From contig NW_024753828.1 of NCBI RefSeq assembly GCF_018991925.1, forward strand, positions 6,601,286 through 6,665,285: a stretch of DNA of 64,000 nucleotides, given 5' to 3'. The stretch comes from Homarus americanus. Its lineage: Eukaryota > Arthropoda > Malacostraca > Decapoda > Nephropidae. How positions within the stretch are numbered: position 1 is the stretch's first letter; each line of letters begins with the position of its first letter. Below the pieces are notes generated by a model, which ran no database searches, was not told where the DNA came from, and saw only the letters and a list, made by a program, of their open reading frames with translations. A program made the translations under genes and the position numbers. This document shows, in pieces, positions 24,762 through 36,893 of this stretch.

Positions 24762-25277
24762 ATTTCTCAGTGAGATTAAGAGTGAATTTAGCCTTCCTGC
24801 TGGACTGTGTTGTTAATGGCGTCTCCTCTTCAGCTTCGCCAAGGATTCACAGCAAGACTACAAGCCTCAGGACTTACAGTGTTGTGAAGTGCTTTGCTGT
24901 GTAAAGTGCTGTGCTGTGAAGTGAAGCCTTCTGTGAAGTGCTGTCTTGTGTATTTTAATCAGAATTGTCTGTGCAAACTGCAGTCAGATGACTGAGGGAG
25001 CTGCCCAGCAGTACATCCCCTCCTGCTCATGGTCATTGAGTGACTGAGCAGCGAGCAGTAAGACAACTTCAGTTCAGTTGCGACTTGCACTGAGCTGCCT
25101 CTACGTCTGGCAGCACGCCAAGCCTCCCGGAAGCAAGCCATACACACACACACACGCACTCACAGGCCCACTTTATATTAAATTCTTGTGTATTACTTTA
25201 AACTTCTGTAATTCTGTGCATAGATTACAAGGGGTTGACCCGGTCTCTTGCACAGATAGAGTACAGAAGCTGTCAGC

Positions 25278-27485
25278 ATGTCTCACAGGGATCAAAATGA
25301 TACCTTGGACGATGGGGTTATGAGTTTAAGTTTGGGAGATCTCTCCCCACCCACACTCAAGCCCCACTAATCACCCACAGAATCTCCTCGTTCATCGCAA
25401 GCAAGCTCTCCTGATTAAGTGGATGGAAACTTCTCGATGCCAGGACTATGTTGCAAGGAGAGAAGAGGAAGAAATTCTGTACAGAGAGTCTGAAAGACGA
25501 CGCCACGAAGATGAGCGAAGACGCAGAGAACTAGAAGATATACGTAGAAGTGAGGATGACCTGAGAAGAAGAGAGGATCAAGCCAGATTTGAAGTCTTGA
25601 TTTCCCTGTTAGCCTCCCCACAACAATCTACTGCACAAGAGTCTTCTGCCACTACTAATGCTGATATGACTAGAGGTACTGGTACCTCATTTCCCAGAGT
25701 CAGTTCAACAATTCCTCAAAAGGCTGCAGCACAAACGCCTCCCTCTCTGACGTCTGACGCTTCTTATCAGATATTTCGGGAATGGCGTCGACGTTGGCAA
25801 GACTATGCAACAATGGTTGACCTGTCAAGTTTACCACAGCCTAAACAGATGATACAGCTTCGTATGTGCCTGTACTTAGAGACACAACGTACTCTCGGGC
25901 ACACACTTCAAGTGCCTCCAACGACAACTTTGACTGTAGAGGCCGTGCTTGACAAGTTACAGGAACATGTTAAGGGACAGCGCAATGAAGCACTTAGAAG
26001 AAGAGAACTCCTCCAATGTAAGCAGCTTGATGGAGAATCTTTTGATGCATTTTTTGTAAGACTGAAAAGATGTTCAGAGGAAGTTTATGTTTGTCTTGGA
26101 AATTCTCAAGATTGTGAAGAGATACAACTCAAGACAATCATTTTAACGGGTATTCGAGATGAAGAGCTAGTTCAGCGTCTCATTTCACTTGACCCCACTT
26201 CCTCCCTTCAAGATGTTGTTACAATATGTCGAGCGTACGAGGCCGCCAGGTGTGCGACTTCAGCTTTACGCCCACAACCTGACCAGGTGAGGGCGGTGTC
26301 TTCCTACAGAAAGGGTAAGAAGCAGCAAGGTAGCCCCACCCCTCACCCTCCAGCTACACCTTCAGCAGTAGCTTTGTGTAACAGCTGCACGAGACAGCAT
26401 GATGCCTCCCAGTGCCCAGCTGCTCAAAGCATGTGCAGAAGTTGCGACCGTCAGGGTCACTGCGCTTACACAGTCAAGTGCCCTGCTAGCAAAGTTCAGT
26501 GCAGACTTTGTGGTCGTGTGGGCCATTATGACAAATGTTGTCGTAAGAAGACACAGAAAGGACACCACCAAGGATCCAAGAAGTCATCCTCAGTTAGTGC
26601 TGGCGCGCCCCCTCCTTCTGGCAAGCGTCAAGACACTGTGCCCAGTCGTTCCTGCCGTCGTGTACATTGTTCCACAGACACGACGCCCCAGCACATCAGT
26701 GTCGTCATTTCTCATGTTAACTTGTCATCCAGTCTTCAGATGTTACCTGACACCGGTGCTGACGTCTCAGTAATTGGTCCACAACACTTAGCAAGTTTGG
26801 GAATACCCCGGAGCAACCTACAGCCCCCTCCTCAGACAACGAAACTGACAGCTGATGGTTCCAAGATGGCTCCAGCTTTGGGATCTTTCTGGGCTACTCT
26901 TACCTTTGGTAAGCAGTCATGTTCAGCCCGGATTGATGTTCATGATGGGATCCCGACTCGGCTTTTATCATATGGCCATTCTCAAGAGTTGGCCATTATT
27001 TCCAAGGAATTCCCCAAGCCTATTTTAAAGGTCACCCATGTCAACAGGTTGAAGGAACTCCCTATCTCTACTAACAAGTCCCCTTCTGATGCAAGAGCTT
27101 ACCTTCTCAAGGAGTTTGCTGACGTGCTGGTTACGAAGAAATCTTTAGGATCCACACCACTCGAGCCGATGTTCGGTCCACCTATGAAGATTCATCTTAA
27201 GGATGGTGCCACACCTTTTGCCATCCACACCCCTCGTTTGATTCCTCACGCCTACAAGGAGCTAGTTAGACAAGAGCTTGACTCCATGGCTGCTCAGGGA
27301 ATCATCAAGCCGGTCGGAGACGAACCTTCACCTTGGTGCCACCTTCTCGTCCCCGTTGCCAAACCTCGTGGTGGAGTACGGATCACCACCGATCTGTCAA
27401 AACTTAACCAGCAAGTTTCCCGTCCAACCCACCCTTCACCCACACCCTTTGCAGCTGTTCGACGTGTGGACCCGAAGGCGAAGTT
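25278..27485 (+). pseudogene. Gag-protease-RT polyprotein (Ty3/gypsy), one early frameshift
   Basis: The likely original start is the ATG at 25278, which opens about 30 codons and stops. A frameshift then leads into the long frame entered at about 25423. Domains in order: charged coiled-coil-like N-terminus (ERRRHEDERRRRELEDI), capsid-like region (WRRRWQDYATM, RTLGHTLQVPP), Cys-His knuckles (MCRSCDRQGHCAYTVKC, CRLCGRVGHYDKC), aspartic protease with LPDTGADVSVIG, and RT fingers (GIIKPVGDEPSPWCHLLVPV, GGVRITTDLSKLN). It stops at the N gap before the catalytic YxDD. It is far better preserved than the minus-strand copy, so it is younger or under less decay. Confidence 0.85.
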
Positions 27486-27585
27486 NNNNNNNNNNNNNNN
27501 NNNNNNNNNNNNNNNNNNNNNNNNNNNNNNNNNNNNNNNNNNNNNNNNNNNNNNNNNNNNNNNNNNNNNNNNNNNNNNNNNNNNN
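27486..27585. other. Assembly gap (100 N)
   Basis: Exactly 100 N inside the RT domain of the Ty3/gypsy copy. The sequence after it is from an unrelated RTE-like element, so continuity across the gap cannot be assumed. Confidence 0.98.
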
Positions 27586-28990
27586 GGCATGTGGATACGT
27601 CTTGGCGCCTACCAACCAATGCCCCGCTGCCTTGCGGATTAACCTTGGTAGGTATACGGCTTTGGGAGTAAACCCCGAAACGAAAAATCTGCTACAGAAA
27701 TGACTCACCTTAGCTATACTCCATCCATGGATGAGGTAGCCACTGCCATCAAACAGATAAAAAATAACAAAGCCTCAGGGCCTGGTGGAATCCCAACCGA
27801 GTTGTTTAAAGCAGGAGGACCTCTGCTTACCACTCGTCTCCACTCTCTCCTGGAGAATATATGGGAAAAGGAGGAAACACCCCAAGCTCTTAAAGACGCC
27901 TTCATCGTCAATATTTATAAGAACAAAGGGGACCGGTCAGACAGCGGCAAGTGCCACGGGATCTCGCTGCTGTCCGTCGCTGGCAAGATTATCGCCCGAA
28001 TCCTCCTAAACAGATTTCTTCCTGAGGCGGAAAACTTCCTCCTAGAATCTTAATGTGGCTTTAAACCATCACGTGGCACCACTTCGACCTTGAGGTGAAT
28101 GTACGTAAGACTCATATTCTCTTTCAGCCTGCCCATGGTTCAGCCACATCTCCACCATCCATCCAGCTTAACGGCACTACCCTCTCTTTTGTTACCCACT
28201 TTCAGTATCTTGGCCCCAAATGTCCACCACCACAGACATCGATGAAAAGATTCAACATCGGATCAGATGTGCATCCGAATCCTTTGGCAGACCCCGTACC
28301 CGTGTCTTCAGCTGTAGGGAGTTGAAATTATCTACAAAGTTGCACGTGTATCGAGTAGTGGTCCTCCCCACCCTGTTATTTGGCAGTGAGACATCGGTCA
28401 CATACAGGAGGCACCTCAAGGCACTTGAAAACTTTCACCATCCTCCGAGTTAGCTGGGAAGACAAGAGAACAAATGCCAGTATTCTCACTGACACCAACT
28501 GTGGGAACATCGAGGCTACCATTATTCATGAACAACTACGTTGGAATGGCCATGTTACCCGCATGGACGACAGAAGGCTGTCAAAGCAGCTAGTTTACAG
28601 TCACCTAACAAATAGTAAATGTAACACTGGAGGGCAACTGAAAAGGTATAAGGTTAGTCTTAAGATAAACCTGAAAAAGTGACAAATCGACCCCCTCACC
28701 TGGGAGACGATTACTCAATACTGTAACGCTTGGAGGAGCAACACAGGAGAAGGTGTCAATACTTACTAGTTAACCCGACTGCAAACCGAGGCAGACAAGC
28801 GCCAACGCCGGAAAGACGCTGTCGCCGCGCCTCCCGCACTAGATTTAGCCCTCCACATTTGCAACAGCTGTCTACAACCCTGCCGATCCCGCATTGTCCT
28901 CTTTAGTTATTTCAGAGCTCACCATCGAGGGTGACATCTTTAATAAATCATATCATTGTATCATAGAATGATCGTCATACTCGATTCCGA
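27586..28990 (+). mobile_element. RTE-like non-LTR retrotransposon with internal deletion
   Basis: After about 110 bp of repeat sequence also found at 44820-44935, a 117-residue frame (27700-28053) gives the RT start: NNKASGPGGIPTELFKAGG, KDAFIVNIYKNKGDRSD, ISLLSVAGKIIARILLNR. At about 28050-28100 the text jumps to the post-catalytic part, so the YADD-containing core is deleted. Then follow TTTDIDEKIQHRIRCASESF, VVVLPTLLFGSET, LRWNGHVTRM and, near 28855-28925, a C-terminal Cys-x2-Cys...His finger (CNSCLQPCRSRI). The 3' end falls at about 28990 with tcatactcgattccgaatga. The fragment at 60675-60800 is the same 3' end, inverted. Confidence 0.8.
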
Positions 28991-30570
28991 ATGACAACAA
29001 TGGGCCTATCCGTGCTCCAACACACAATAAAATTTGAAACAACTGAGGTCAAGCAAGTGGTGTACGCTGATGACCTTACAGGAGCAGGAAAAGTGGAGGA
29101 CATAAAAAAGTGGTGGGACCTGGTAACATCACGAGGCCCACATATAGAGTATCACCCAAACGCCAGCAAGTCTTTCCTCATTGTGAAGCCAGAACATTAT
29201 GAGCGGGCAATGGAGGTGTTCGGTGGAAGTGAGGTCAAAATAACAAAGGATGGCCAAAGACACCTAGGCGCAGTAATCGGCACGACGGACTTCAAGACCG
29301 AGTACGTAACGGGAAAAGTAAATGAGTGGGTTAGGGAAATCCAAGCTCTGTCTGAGATTGCTAACACAGAGCCACATGCGGCTTTTGCGGCATTCACCCA
29401 TGGAATCAAGCATCGTTGGAACTACCTGATGCGTACTATCCCTGATATCGGACCCCTCCTCCACCCTCTGGAAGAAACTATCAGCGTCAATTTCATTCCC
29501 AAATTAGTGAAACACCCTCACTTAACCCCAGCAGAAAGATCACTCCTTGCACTACCACCGAGACTGGGAGGAATGGGATTGACCAATCCAGAGGAGATTG
29601 CTGCCACCGAACATCAAAACTCAGTTAACTTCACGGCAGCCCTCATGGACCACATGATAGCTCAGAATGCAACAGGGGAGGTGGATTTCAGTGAAGTAAA
29701 CAAGATTCGAAGGTCCATTACGACAGAACGGCCAAAGTGATAAGTTGCAGCAACTGTTGTTGCAAGTACCAGAGAATTTGAAAAAAAAAGTAGCTATAGA
29801 GCAGGAGGTGGGCGCCTCGAACTGGTTAACTACATTACCGATAAGGGCAAATGGTTTCAGTCTCAATAAACAAGAATTTACACATGCCAATGCTCTAAGG
29901 TACGGTAGGCCAGTAGATGGTTTGCCCTCCCAATGCGTGTGTGGCTCTTTCTATGGCGTCGATCACACCATGGTGTGCAAGGAAGGGGACTTCATATGCA
30001 TGAGGCATGACGAAGTTAGGGATCTCACAGCAAATATGTTGAAGGAAATCTGCCGTGATGTCAGGGTAGAACCGACCCTCCTTCCACTGGAAGGTGAGAA
30101 TTTCCAACGAAGCCCGTGTTAACGTCAGTGCTCAAGGATTCTCGACACGGGAACAGCGAGCATTCTTTAACATCAGGATTTTTTATCCCATGGCCGCATG
30201 CCACCGTAACTTAGCTCTCGACAGTGCATACAGGAGGAACGAGAACGACAAGATAAGGGCATACGGGGAGAGAATTCAGAACGTTGATCAAGGCAGCTTC
30301 ACTCCTCTAGTGTTCACAACTTCTGGTGGGTTGGGACCAAGTGCAAGATGCTTCTACGCCAGACTCGCGGAGGTGCTATCCAAACAGAAGCAGCAGCCCA
30401 GAAGTTATGTTACAGCCTGGATGAGATGTCGACTGTCCTTCTCTCTCCTTAGGTCGGGTTTGCTCTGCCTCAGGGGAACGAGAGCATCGGCCCCAAAGCC
30501 GACAAAAGTTGCAGATATTGACTATGAGGCTCCAGTCACTGAATGCCGCATAGATCTGCGGCTCAACTAA
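28991..30570 (+). pseudogene. 5'-truncated reverse transcriptase with Cys-His finger and possible nuclease-like C-terminus
   Basis: Three + frames in sequence (28991-29740, 29745-30122, 30094-30570) look like one protein broken by single-base shifts near 29740 and 30100. The first begins with VVYADDLTGAG, the RT catalytic Asp-Asp motif, and continues with RHLGAVIG and LPPRLGGMGL. The second has QCVCGSFYGVDHTMVC, a Cys-x-Cys-x7-His-x3-Cys cluster. The third contains EARVNVSAQGF and FFNIRIFYP, then GSFTPLVFTTSGG. I recognise this as a multi-copy invertebrate repeat protein but cannot name its clade. The last part has the outline of a PD-(D/E)xK nuclease as in R2-type elements, with Asn at both expected Asp positions. 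The 5' end abuts the RTE-like 3' end exactly. Confidence 0.6.
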
Positions 30571-31033
30571 CTCAACACAGCTAGGATAGCTACTTATGTA
30601 TTAGTATATTTAATATTAAGGTAATAAAATGGTGGTGAAGGTATGGTTATTGGGGGAGGCTGGAGGCCAATAAAAAAAAAGTAGTAGTAGTAGTGTGTGT
30701 GTGTGTGTTTCTGTGTGTGTTTGAGACAGAAAGGAAGAGGTGTATTTTCTGTTGATTAAATAATATTAATAATAAAGTTATGTGCATGGCATGTCTGTGT
30801 GTTGTTACATGTATGTAGTAGCAGAATCGCCGCCCTCCGGGCGGCTCATCCGCTAGGCCACGGTAGGACACCACCCTCTGAGAGGCTCTACATTGTCTCA
30901 TTGTTCAGTCCCCAAAACTTCTTCTTTCACCAATAGTTCATTAACGGTGTATGTAAGTTCCACCATGTTTTTCACTACAACGGTACAGCAAAGTATATTT
31001 TTTTAGCATTAAACTGTTATTATTTTATTGTCT
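30571..31033. other. 3' flank of the preceding element, simple repeats
   Basis: Contains a likely 3' tail (aataaaaaaaaa then gtagtagtag near 30668-30692), a GT tract near 30695-30720 and a short tRNA-like stretch near 30845-30862 (complement TGGCCTAGCGG). No gene seen. Confidence 0.4.
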
Positions 31034-34000
31034 AATCATCACTACATATAACACCACCCATCATCACTACATAAACATCATCCATCATCACTACATATAA
31101 CACCACCCATCATCACTACATATAACACCATCCATCATCACTACATATAACACCACCCATCATCACTACATATAACATCATCCATCATCACTACATATAA
31201 CACCACATCATCACATACATCACCATCACATCATCCATCATCACTACATATAACACCATCCATCATCACTACATATAACACCATCCATCATCACTACATA
31301 TAACACCATCCATCATCACTACATATAACACCACCCATCATCACTACATATAACACCATCCATCATCACTACATATAACATCATCCATTAACACTACATA
31401 TAACACCATCCATCATCACTACATATAACACCATCCATCATCACTACATATAACACCATCCATTATCACTACATATAACACCACCCATCATCACTACATA
31501 TAACACCATCCATCATCACTACATATAACACCACCAATCATGACTACATATAACACCATCCATCATCACTACATATAACATCATTCATCATCACTACATA
31601 TAACACCACCCATCATTACTACATATAACACCATCCATCATCACTACATATAACACCATCCATCATCACTACATATAACACCACCCATCATCACTACATA
31701 TAATACCATCCATCATCACTACATATAACACCATCCATCATCACTACATATAACACCACCCATCATCACTACATATAACACCATCCATCATCACTACATA
31801 TAACACCATCTATCATCACTACATATAGCACCACCATCATCACTACATATAACACCATCCATCATCACTACAGATCGGTAAAGTAGTATCCGATCACTAC
31901 ATATAACACCACCCATCATCACTACATATAACACCATCCATCATCACTACATATAACACCATCCATCATCACTACATATAACACCATCCATCATCACTAC
32001 AGATCGGTAAAGTAGTATCCGATCACTACATATAACACCACCCATCATCACTACAATAACACCATCCATCATCACTACATATAACACCATCCATCATCAC
32101 TACATATAACACCATCCATCATCACTACAGATCGGTAAAGTAGTATCCGATCACTACATATAACACCACCCATCATCACTACATATAACACCATCCATCA
32201 TCACTACATATAACACCATCCATCATCACTACATATAACACCACCCATCATCACTACATATAACACCATCCATCATCACTACATATAACACCATCCATCA
32301 TCACTACATATAACACCATCCATCATCACTACATATAACACCATCCATCATCACTACATATAACACCATCCATCATCACTACATATAACACCATCCATCA
32401 TCACATATAACACCATCCATCATCACCACATAACACCATCCATCATCACTACAGATCGGTAAAGTAGTATCCGATCACCTACATATAACACCATCCATCA
32501 TCACTACATATAACACCATCCATCATCACTACATATAACACCATCCATCATCACTGCTACATATAACACCATCCATCACCATATATAACACCATCCATCA
32601 TCACTACATATAACCATCATCACCACATATAACACCAGCCATCATCACTACATATAACAATCATCCATCATCACTACATATAACACCATCCATCATCATC
32701 ATATAACACCATCCATCATCACTACATATAACACCACCCATCATCACTATATATAACACCATCCATCATCACTACACATAACACCATCCATCATCACTAC
32801 ATATAACACCATCCATCATCACTACATATAACACCACCCATCATCACTACATATAACAATATCCATCATCACTACATATAACAATATCCATCATCACTAC
32901 ATATAACACCACCCATCATCACTATATATAACACCATCCATCATCACTACATTATAACACCATCCATCATCACTTACATAACACCATCCATCATCACTAC
33001 ATATAACACCACCCATCATCACTACATATAACACCATCCATCATCACTACATATATAACACCGTCACCCATCATCACTACATATAACACCATCCATCATC
33101 ACTACATATAACATCATCTATCACTACATATAACACCACCCATCATCACTACATATAACACCATCCATCATCACTACATATAACACCATCCATCATCACT
33201 ACATATAACACCATCCATCATCACTACATATAACACCATCATCACTACATATAACACCATCCATCACTACATATAACACTACCCACCATCACTACATATA
33301 ACAAGATCCATCATCACTACATTTATCATAATCCATCATCACTACATATAACACCATCCATCATCACTACATATAACAACATCCATCATCACTACATTTA
33401 ACATCATCCATCATCACTACATATAACACCATCCATCATCACCACATATAACACCATCTATCATCACTACATATAACACCATCTATCATCACTACATATA
33501 ACACCATCCATCATCACCACATATAACACCATATATCATCACTACATTTAACATCATCTATCATCACTACATATAACATCATCCATCAACACTACATATA
33601 ACACCATCCATCATCACTACATATAACACCATCCATCATCACCACATATAACACCATCTATCATCACTACATTTAACATCATCTATCATCACTATATATA
33701 ACATCATCCATCATCACTACATATAACACCATCAATCATCACCACATATAACACCATCCATCATCACTACATATAACACCATCCATCATCACCACATATA
33801 ACACCATCTATCATCACTACATATAACACCATCCATCATCACTACATATAACACTATCCATCATCACCACATATAACACCATCTATCATCACTACATATA
33901 ACACCATCTATCATCACTACATATAACACCATCCATCATCACCACATATAACACCATATATCATCACTACATATAACATCATCCATCATCACTACATATA

Positions 34001-34322
34001 ACATCCATCATCACTACATATAACACCATCCATCATCACCACATATAACACCATCCATCATCACTACATATAACACCATCCATCATCACTACATATAACA
34101 CCATCCATCACTACATATAACACCATCCATCATCACTACATATAACACCATCCATCATCACTACATATAACACCATCCATCATCACTACATATAACACCA
34201 TCATCACTACATATAACACCATCCATCATCACTACATATAACACCATCCATCATCACTACATATAACACCATCCATCATCACTACATATAACACCATCCA
34301 TCATCACTACATATGACACCAC
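31034..34322. repeat. 25-bp satellite array with embedded 23-bp dyad insert
   Basis: About 3.3 kb, on the order of 130 copies of a 25-bp unit (ccatccatcatcactacat followed by ataaca), with frequent variants. At 31873-31895, 32002-32024, 32130-32152 and 32454-32476 a 23-bp sequence is inserted after actaca. It begins GATCGG and ends CCGATC (inverted ends) around taaagtagtat. The first three inserts are spaced 128-129 bp, marking a higher-order period of five units. A relative of the insert lies at 38994-39014, outside the array. Confidence 0.95.
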
Positions 34323-35278
34323 CTATTTTAATAAAAAAAAATTAATGTTTTTTATTTATTTTTTTAATGTTTTTTTCTTTTTAAATAATACTGTATATAT
34401 ATTATTTTAATTATTTTTTAATAATTATTTTTTATTTATTTATTTTTTAATTAATTATTTTTTAAATATTTTTTCAATCCGTTCCAGAAGGTCGTTCGTT
34501 AACCGAAACCATTGTTTCAATGGGTTTTTGGATAATTGGTTCCAGCTCACCGAAAATTTCCTAAATTCAACAAAAATGGTAGAAAAGTTCACTTACTTTG
34601 AGGTGTGTATGTAGAAGGCTCCTGGATGATGATGATGATGGGAATTAGAATGGGAGTGGAGGAGAAGGAAGAAGAAAAGGCATTGGGGTGGAAGAGAAGT
34701 CACCCCATGGCACCATTTCATCCATAAAATTTTAGTTCTCTTGGTGTATTTCAAGATTATTTTCTTTAAATCAACACTGCACTGCATTATATATTGTCAA
34801 TATGTAAAATATATTTCAAAATGACCAATAATTTGCTTGGAAACACAGAAAAAAAGCATTTAGTTGAAGAGAGTCTCAAGCAAGATGTTTCCTCCACTGA
34901 AAACAGAGAGAGACTAACGCCTGTCTGGTGTGTTAACAGGCTGGATGGCACACCAGAAACTAGTTTCTTTACCTTCAATTATGTTCAATAGTTGTTAAAA
35001 TGACCAAAAAAATTTAATATTAAACTTTTAAAATTATTGAATAGTATAAACTTCTTGATATTTACTAAAATAGTAAGGAATTTAAGCCCTAGAACCGATT
35101 AATGTATTGGCGGAGTGATACTAAAGCTGGTTGCCCGGTCAGTGCAAGCGAAAACATGAGGTTGGTTCGTAAGAAATTCGTTAACCGAATTTTTGTTCGT
35201 TAACTGAATTGAAGATCCTTATGGAAGGCAGTTTGATAACCGAAATTTCGTTAACCGAGGCGTTCGTTAAACGAGGGG
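34323..35278 (+). mobile_element. pogo/Tigger-like non-autonomous element, copy 1
   Basis: After about 160 bp of A/T-rich DNA, the sequence from 34490 (gttcgttaaccgaaacc) to 34980 matches 36940-37430 closely, and it continues to a right terminus ending gttaaacgagggg at about 35278. Copy 2 starts with a clean terminal repeat CAGTGGTCCCTCGGTTAACG, whose complement resembles this right end. No transposase is seen in either copy (frames of 60-65 residues have no domain), so these look like non-autonomous derivatives. The left end of this copy is missing. Confidence 0.6.
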
Positions 35279-35296
35279 TATATATATATATATATA

Positions 35297-35548
35297 ATCA
35301 ACACCTCAACCCGCCAGGATTCGAACCCACGGCCCATAAGCCTATGACTGTGACCGGGGAACGGTAACCGCTGGACCACCAGGATACAAAAGCAGTCCTA
35401 GACTTTGTTATATTTCACACAAAGCCTGTTCAACGAGCTTATGGCGCCATGAACCTCTAATGGGGACTACCTGTATCACGTAGGTGGTCAGAGTAACGTT
35501 TTACCAAATCCGGCTTCGAAACACGAGGATCAATATATATTTCATTAG
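35297..35548 (-). mobile_element. tRNA-derived SINE, minus orientation
   Basis: The complement of a B box (ggattcgaacccacgg) at about 35318-35333 and of an A box at about 35370-35385, followed by a body (gttatatttcacacaaagcc) shared with 19640-19820. It lies head-outward against two + strand copies starting at 35551, forming an inverted pair. Confidence 0.75.
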
Positions 35549-35550
35549 CC

Positions 35551-36021
35551 CAATAAAGCTCGTTGAACAGTCTTTGTGTGAAATATAACAAAGTATAGGA
35601 CTGCTTTTAGTATCCTGGTGGTCCAGCGGTTAGCGTTCCCCGGTCACAGTCATGGGCTCGTGGGCCGTGGGTTCGAATCCTGGCTGGTTGAGGTGTTGAT
35701 TGTATGTAGAAGTTCACGTGCTTTATTGGGCTAATGAAATATATATGGATCCTCGTGTTTCGAAGCCGGATTTGGTAAAACGTTACTCTGACCATCTACG
35801 TGATACGGATAATCCCCATTAGAGGTTCACGGCGCCTTAAGCTCGTTGAACAGTCTTTGTGTGAAATATAACAAGGTCTAGGACTGCTTTTAGTATCCTG
35901 GTGGCCCAGCGGATTAGCGTTCCCAGGTCACAGTCATGGGCTTGTGGGCCGTGGGTTCGAATCCTGGCGGGTTGAGGTTGTTGATTGTATGTAGAAGTCC
36001 GCGTGCTTTATTGGGCTAATG

Positions 36022-36025
<4 letters not shown>
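35551..36025 (+). repeat. Two direct copies of the tRNA-derived SINE, period about 302 bp
   Basis: The stretch tcgttgaacagtctttgtgt starts at about 35551 and again at 35853. In the first copy the pol III boxes are good: A box TGGTCCAGCGG at 35619-35629 and B box GGTTCGAATCC at 35670-35680. The tail region reads tattgggctaatgaaatata and runs into TA repeats. No flanking target duplication separates the copies, so they look like tandem amplification and not independent insertions. The open frames reading through here are not genes. Confidence 0.75.

Positions 36026-36105
<80 letters not shown>
36026..36105. repeat. (TA)n microsatellite
   Basis: About 80 bp of ta between the SINE tail and a Penelope-like fragment. 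Confidence 0.95.
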
Positions 36106-36116
<11 letters not shown>

Positions 36117-36124
36117 GTATATAT

Positions 36125-36850
36125 ATGCTGATAACCACAAGGAAAAAGAAAACACGAAGTTCCCAAGTGCCATTTCACAAAAATTTCTCTCAGATTCCTT
36201 TACAACTAAAAACCTGGAACATCAATGTGGCATTTAAAAACTCATGCACTGTTAAACAAATGTTAATCAAGAACTCCCCCCAACAATACAAGTGGCTGCA
36301 TTTACAAGGTTCCTTGCAAGGAACGTAATATGTTTAACTTAGGCCAGGCAGGTAAAGATATTGTAACTAGACTTAAACAACATAAATATAGTGTTAGGAC
36401 AGGCCAGGAATCCAATGCTCTGATTGTTCATTTGAGGGATAATAGGCATTGCATTGACTGGGATAATGCCTCCTCAATATTCCCTTCTAATTTAATTGAC
36501 AGAAGGAACATTATAGAATCAGGTCTCATTAAACATACCGAATCCATCAACACTAATTTGAGTAATGGTATGTACAAATTGGATAATTTCATAATTAAGA
36601 AGATCTGTAACCAGGTGAGAAGGTTGGGTCAGCTTACCCTTTGACCTGACTACCGACCGCTGCAGTGCTTTTGTGAAGGTTAGTAGGGTCATTACCTATA
36701 CCTGACCACTGTGGACTTTATCTCATCCTCCTCTGTATATATATAACTTGTTTTTTTCTTCTCCTTAGTCTGTACTCACCCTTGAAGATGTGAATTAGAC
36801 GAAAGAGCTTGGGAACTCCGTGTTTTCTTTTCCTTGTGGTTGTCAGCATA
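36125..36850 (+). mobile_element. Penelope-like element, 3' part with GIY-YIG nuclease
   Basis: The + frame from about 36160 gives LQLKTWNINVAFKNSCTVKQ, the linker before the nuclease. A one-base shift near 36295 leads into 36330-36644, with LGQAGKDIVTRLKQHKYSVR, HLRDNRHCIDW and a catalytic-type Glu in NIIESGLIKH. This order (RT, linker, GIY-YIG) is characteristic of Penelope-like elements; the RT itself is missing here. The non-coding tail to about 36850 includes gaagatgtgaattagacgaaa, comparable with the tail of the second copy at 42654. Confidence 0.75.
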
Positions 36851-36893
36851 TACCTGGATCACGCGCACCTACAGTGATTTACTTGCATATATA

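Larger units (their letters stand above)
24674..27485 (+). mobile_element. Second Ty3/gypsy copy: leader, gag, protease, start of RT
   Basis: A primer-binding-site-like TGGCGCAGTGAG at 24750-24761 is preceded by about 75 bp that may be the end of a diverged LTR. A leader of about 500 bp leads to gag at 25278. Gag, protease and the first RT segments are read without stops to the assembly gap at 27486. After the gap the sequence belongs to a different element, so pol is cut. Confidence 0.8.

Noticed and set aside
31034..34322. CRISPR-like array of short regular repeats
   Set aside because: Units are contiguous with no unique spacers, in a eukaryotic context; this is a satellite.
35611..35690. 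Functional tRNA gene suggested by good A and B boxes
   Set aside because: The same head and body recur in several copies with SINE-like tails, and I could not fold a complete acceptor stem; it is a SINE head.
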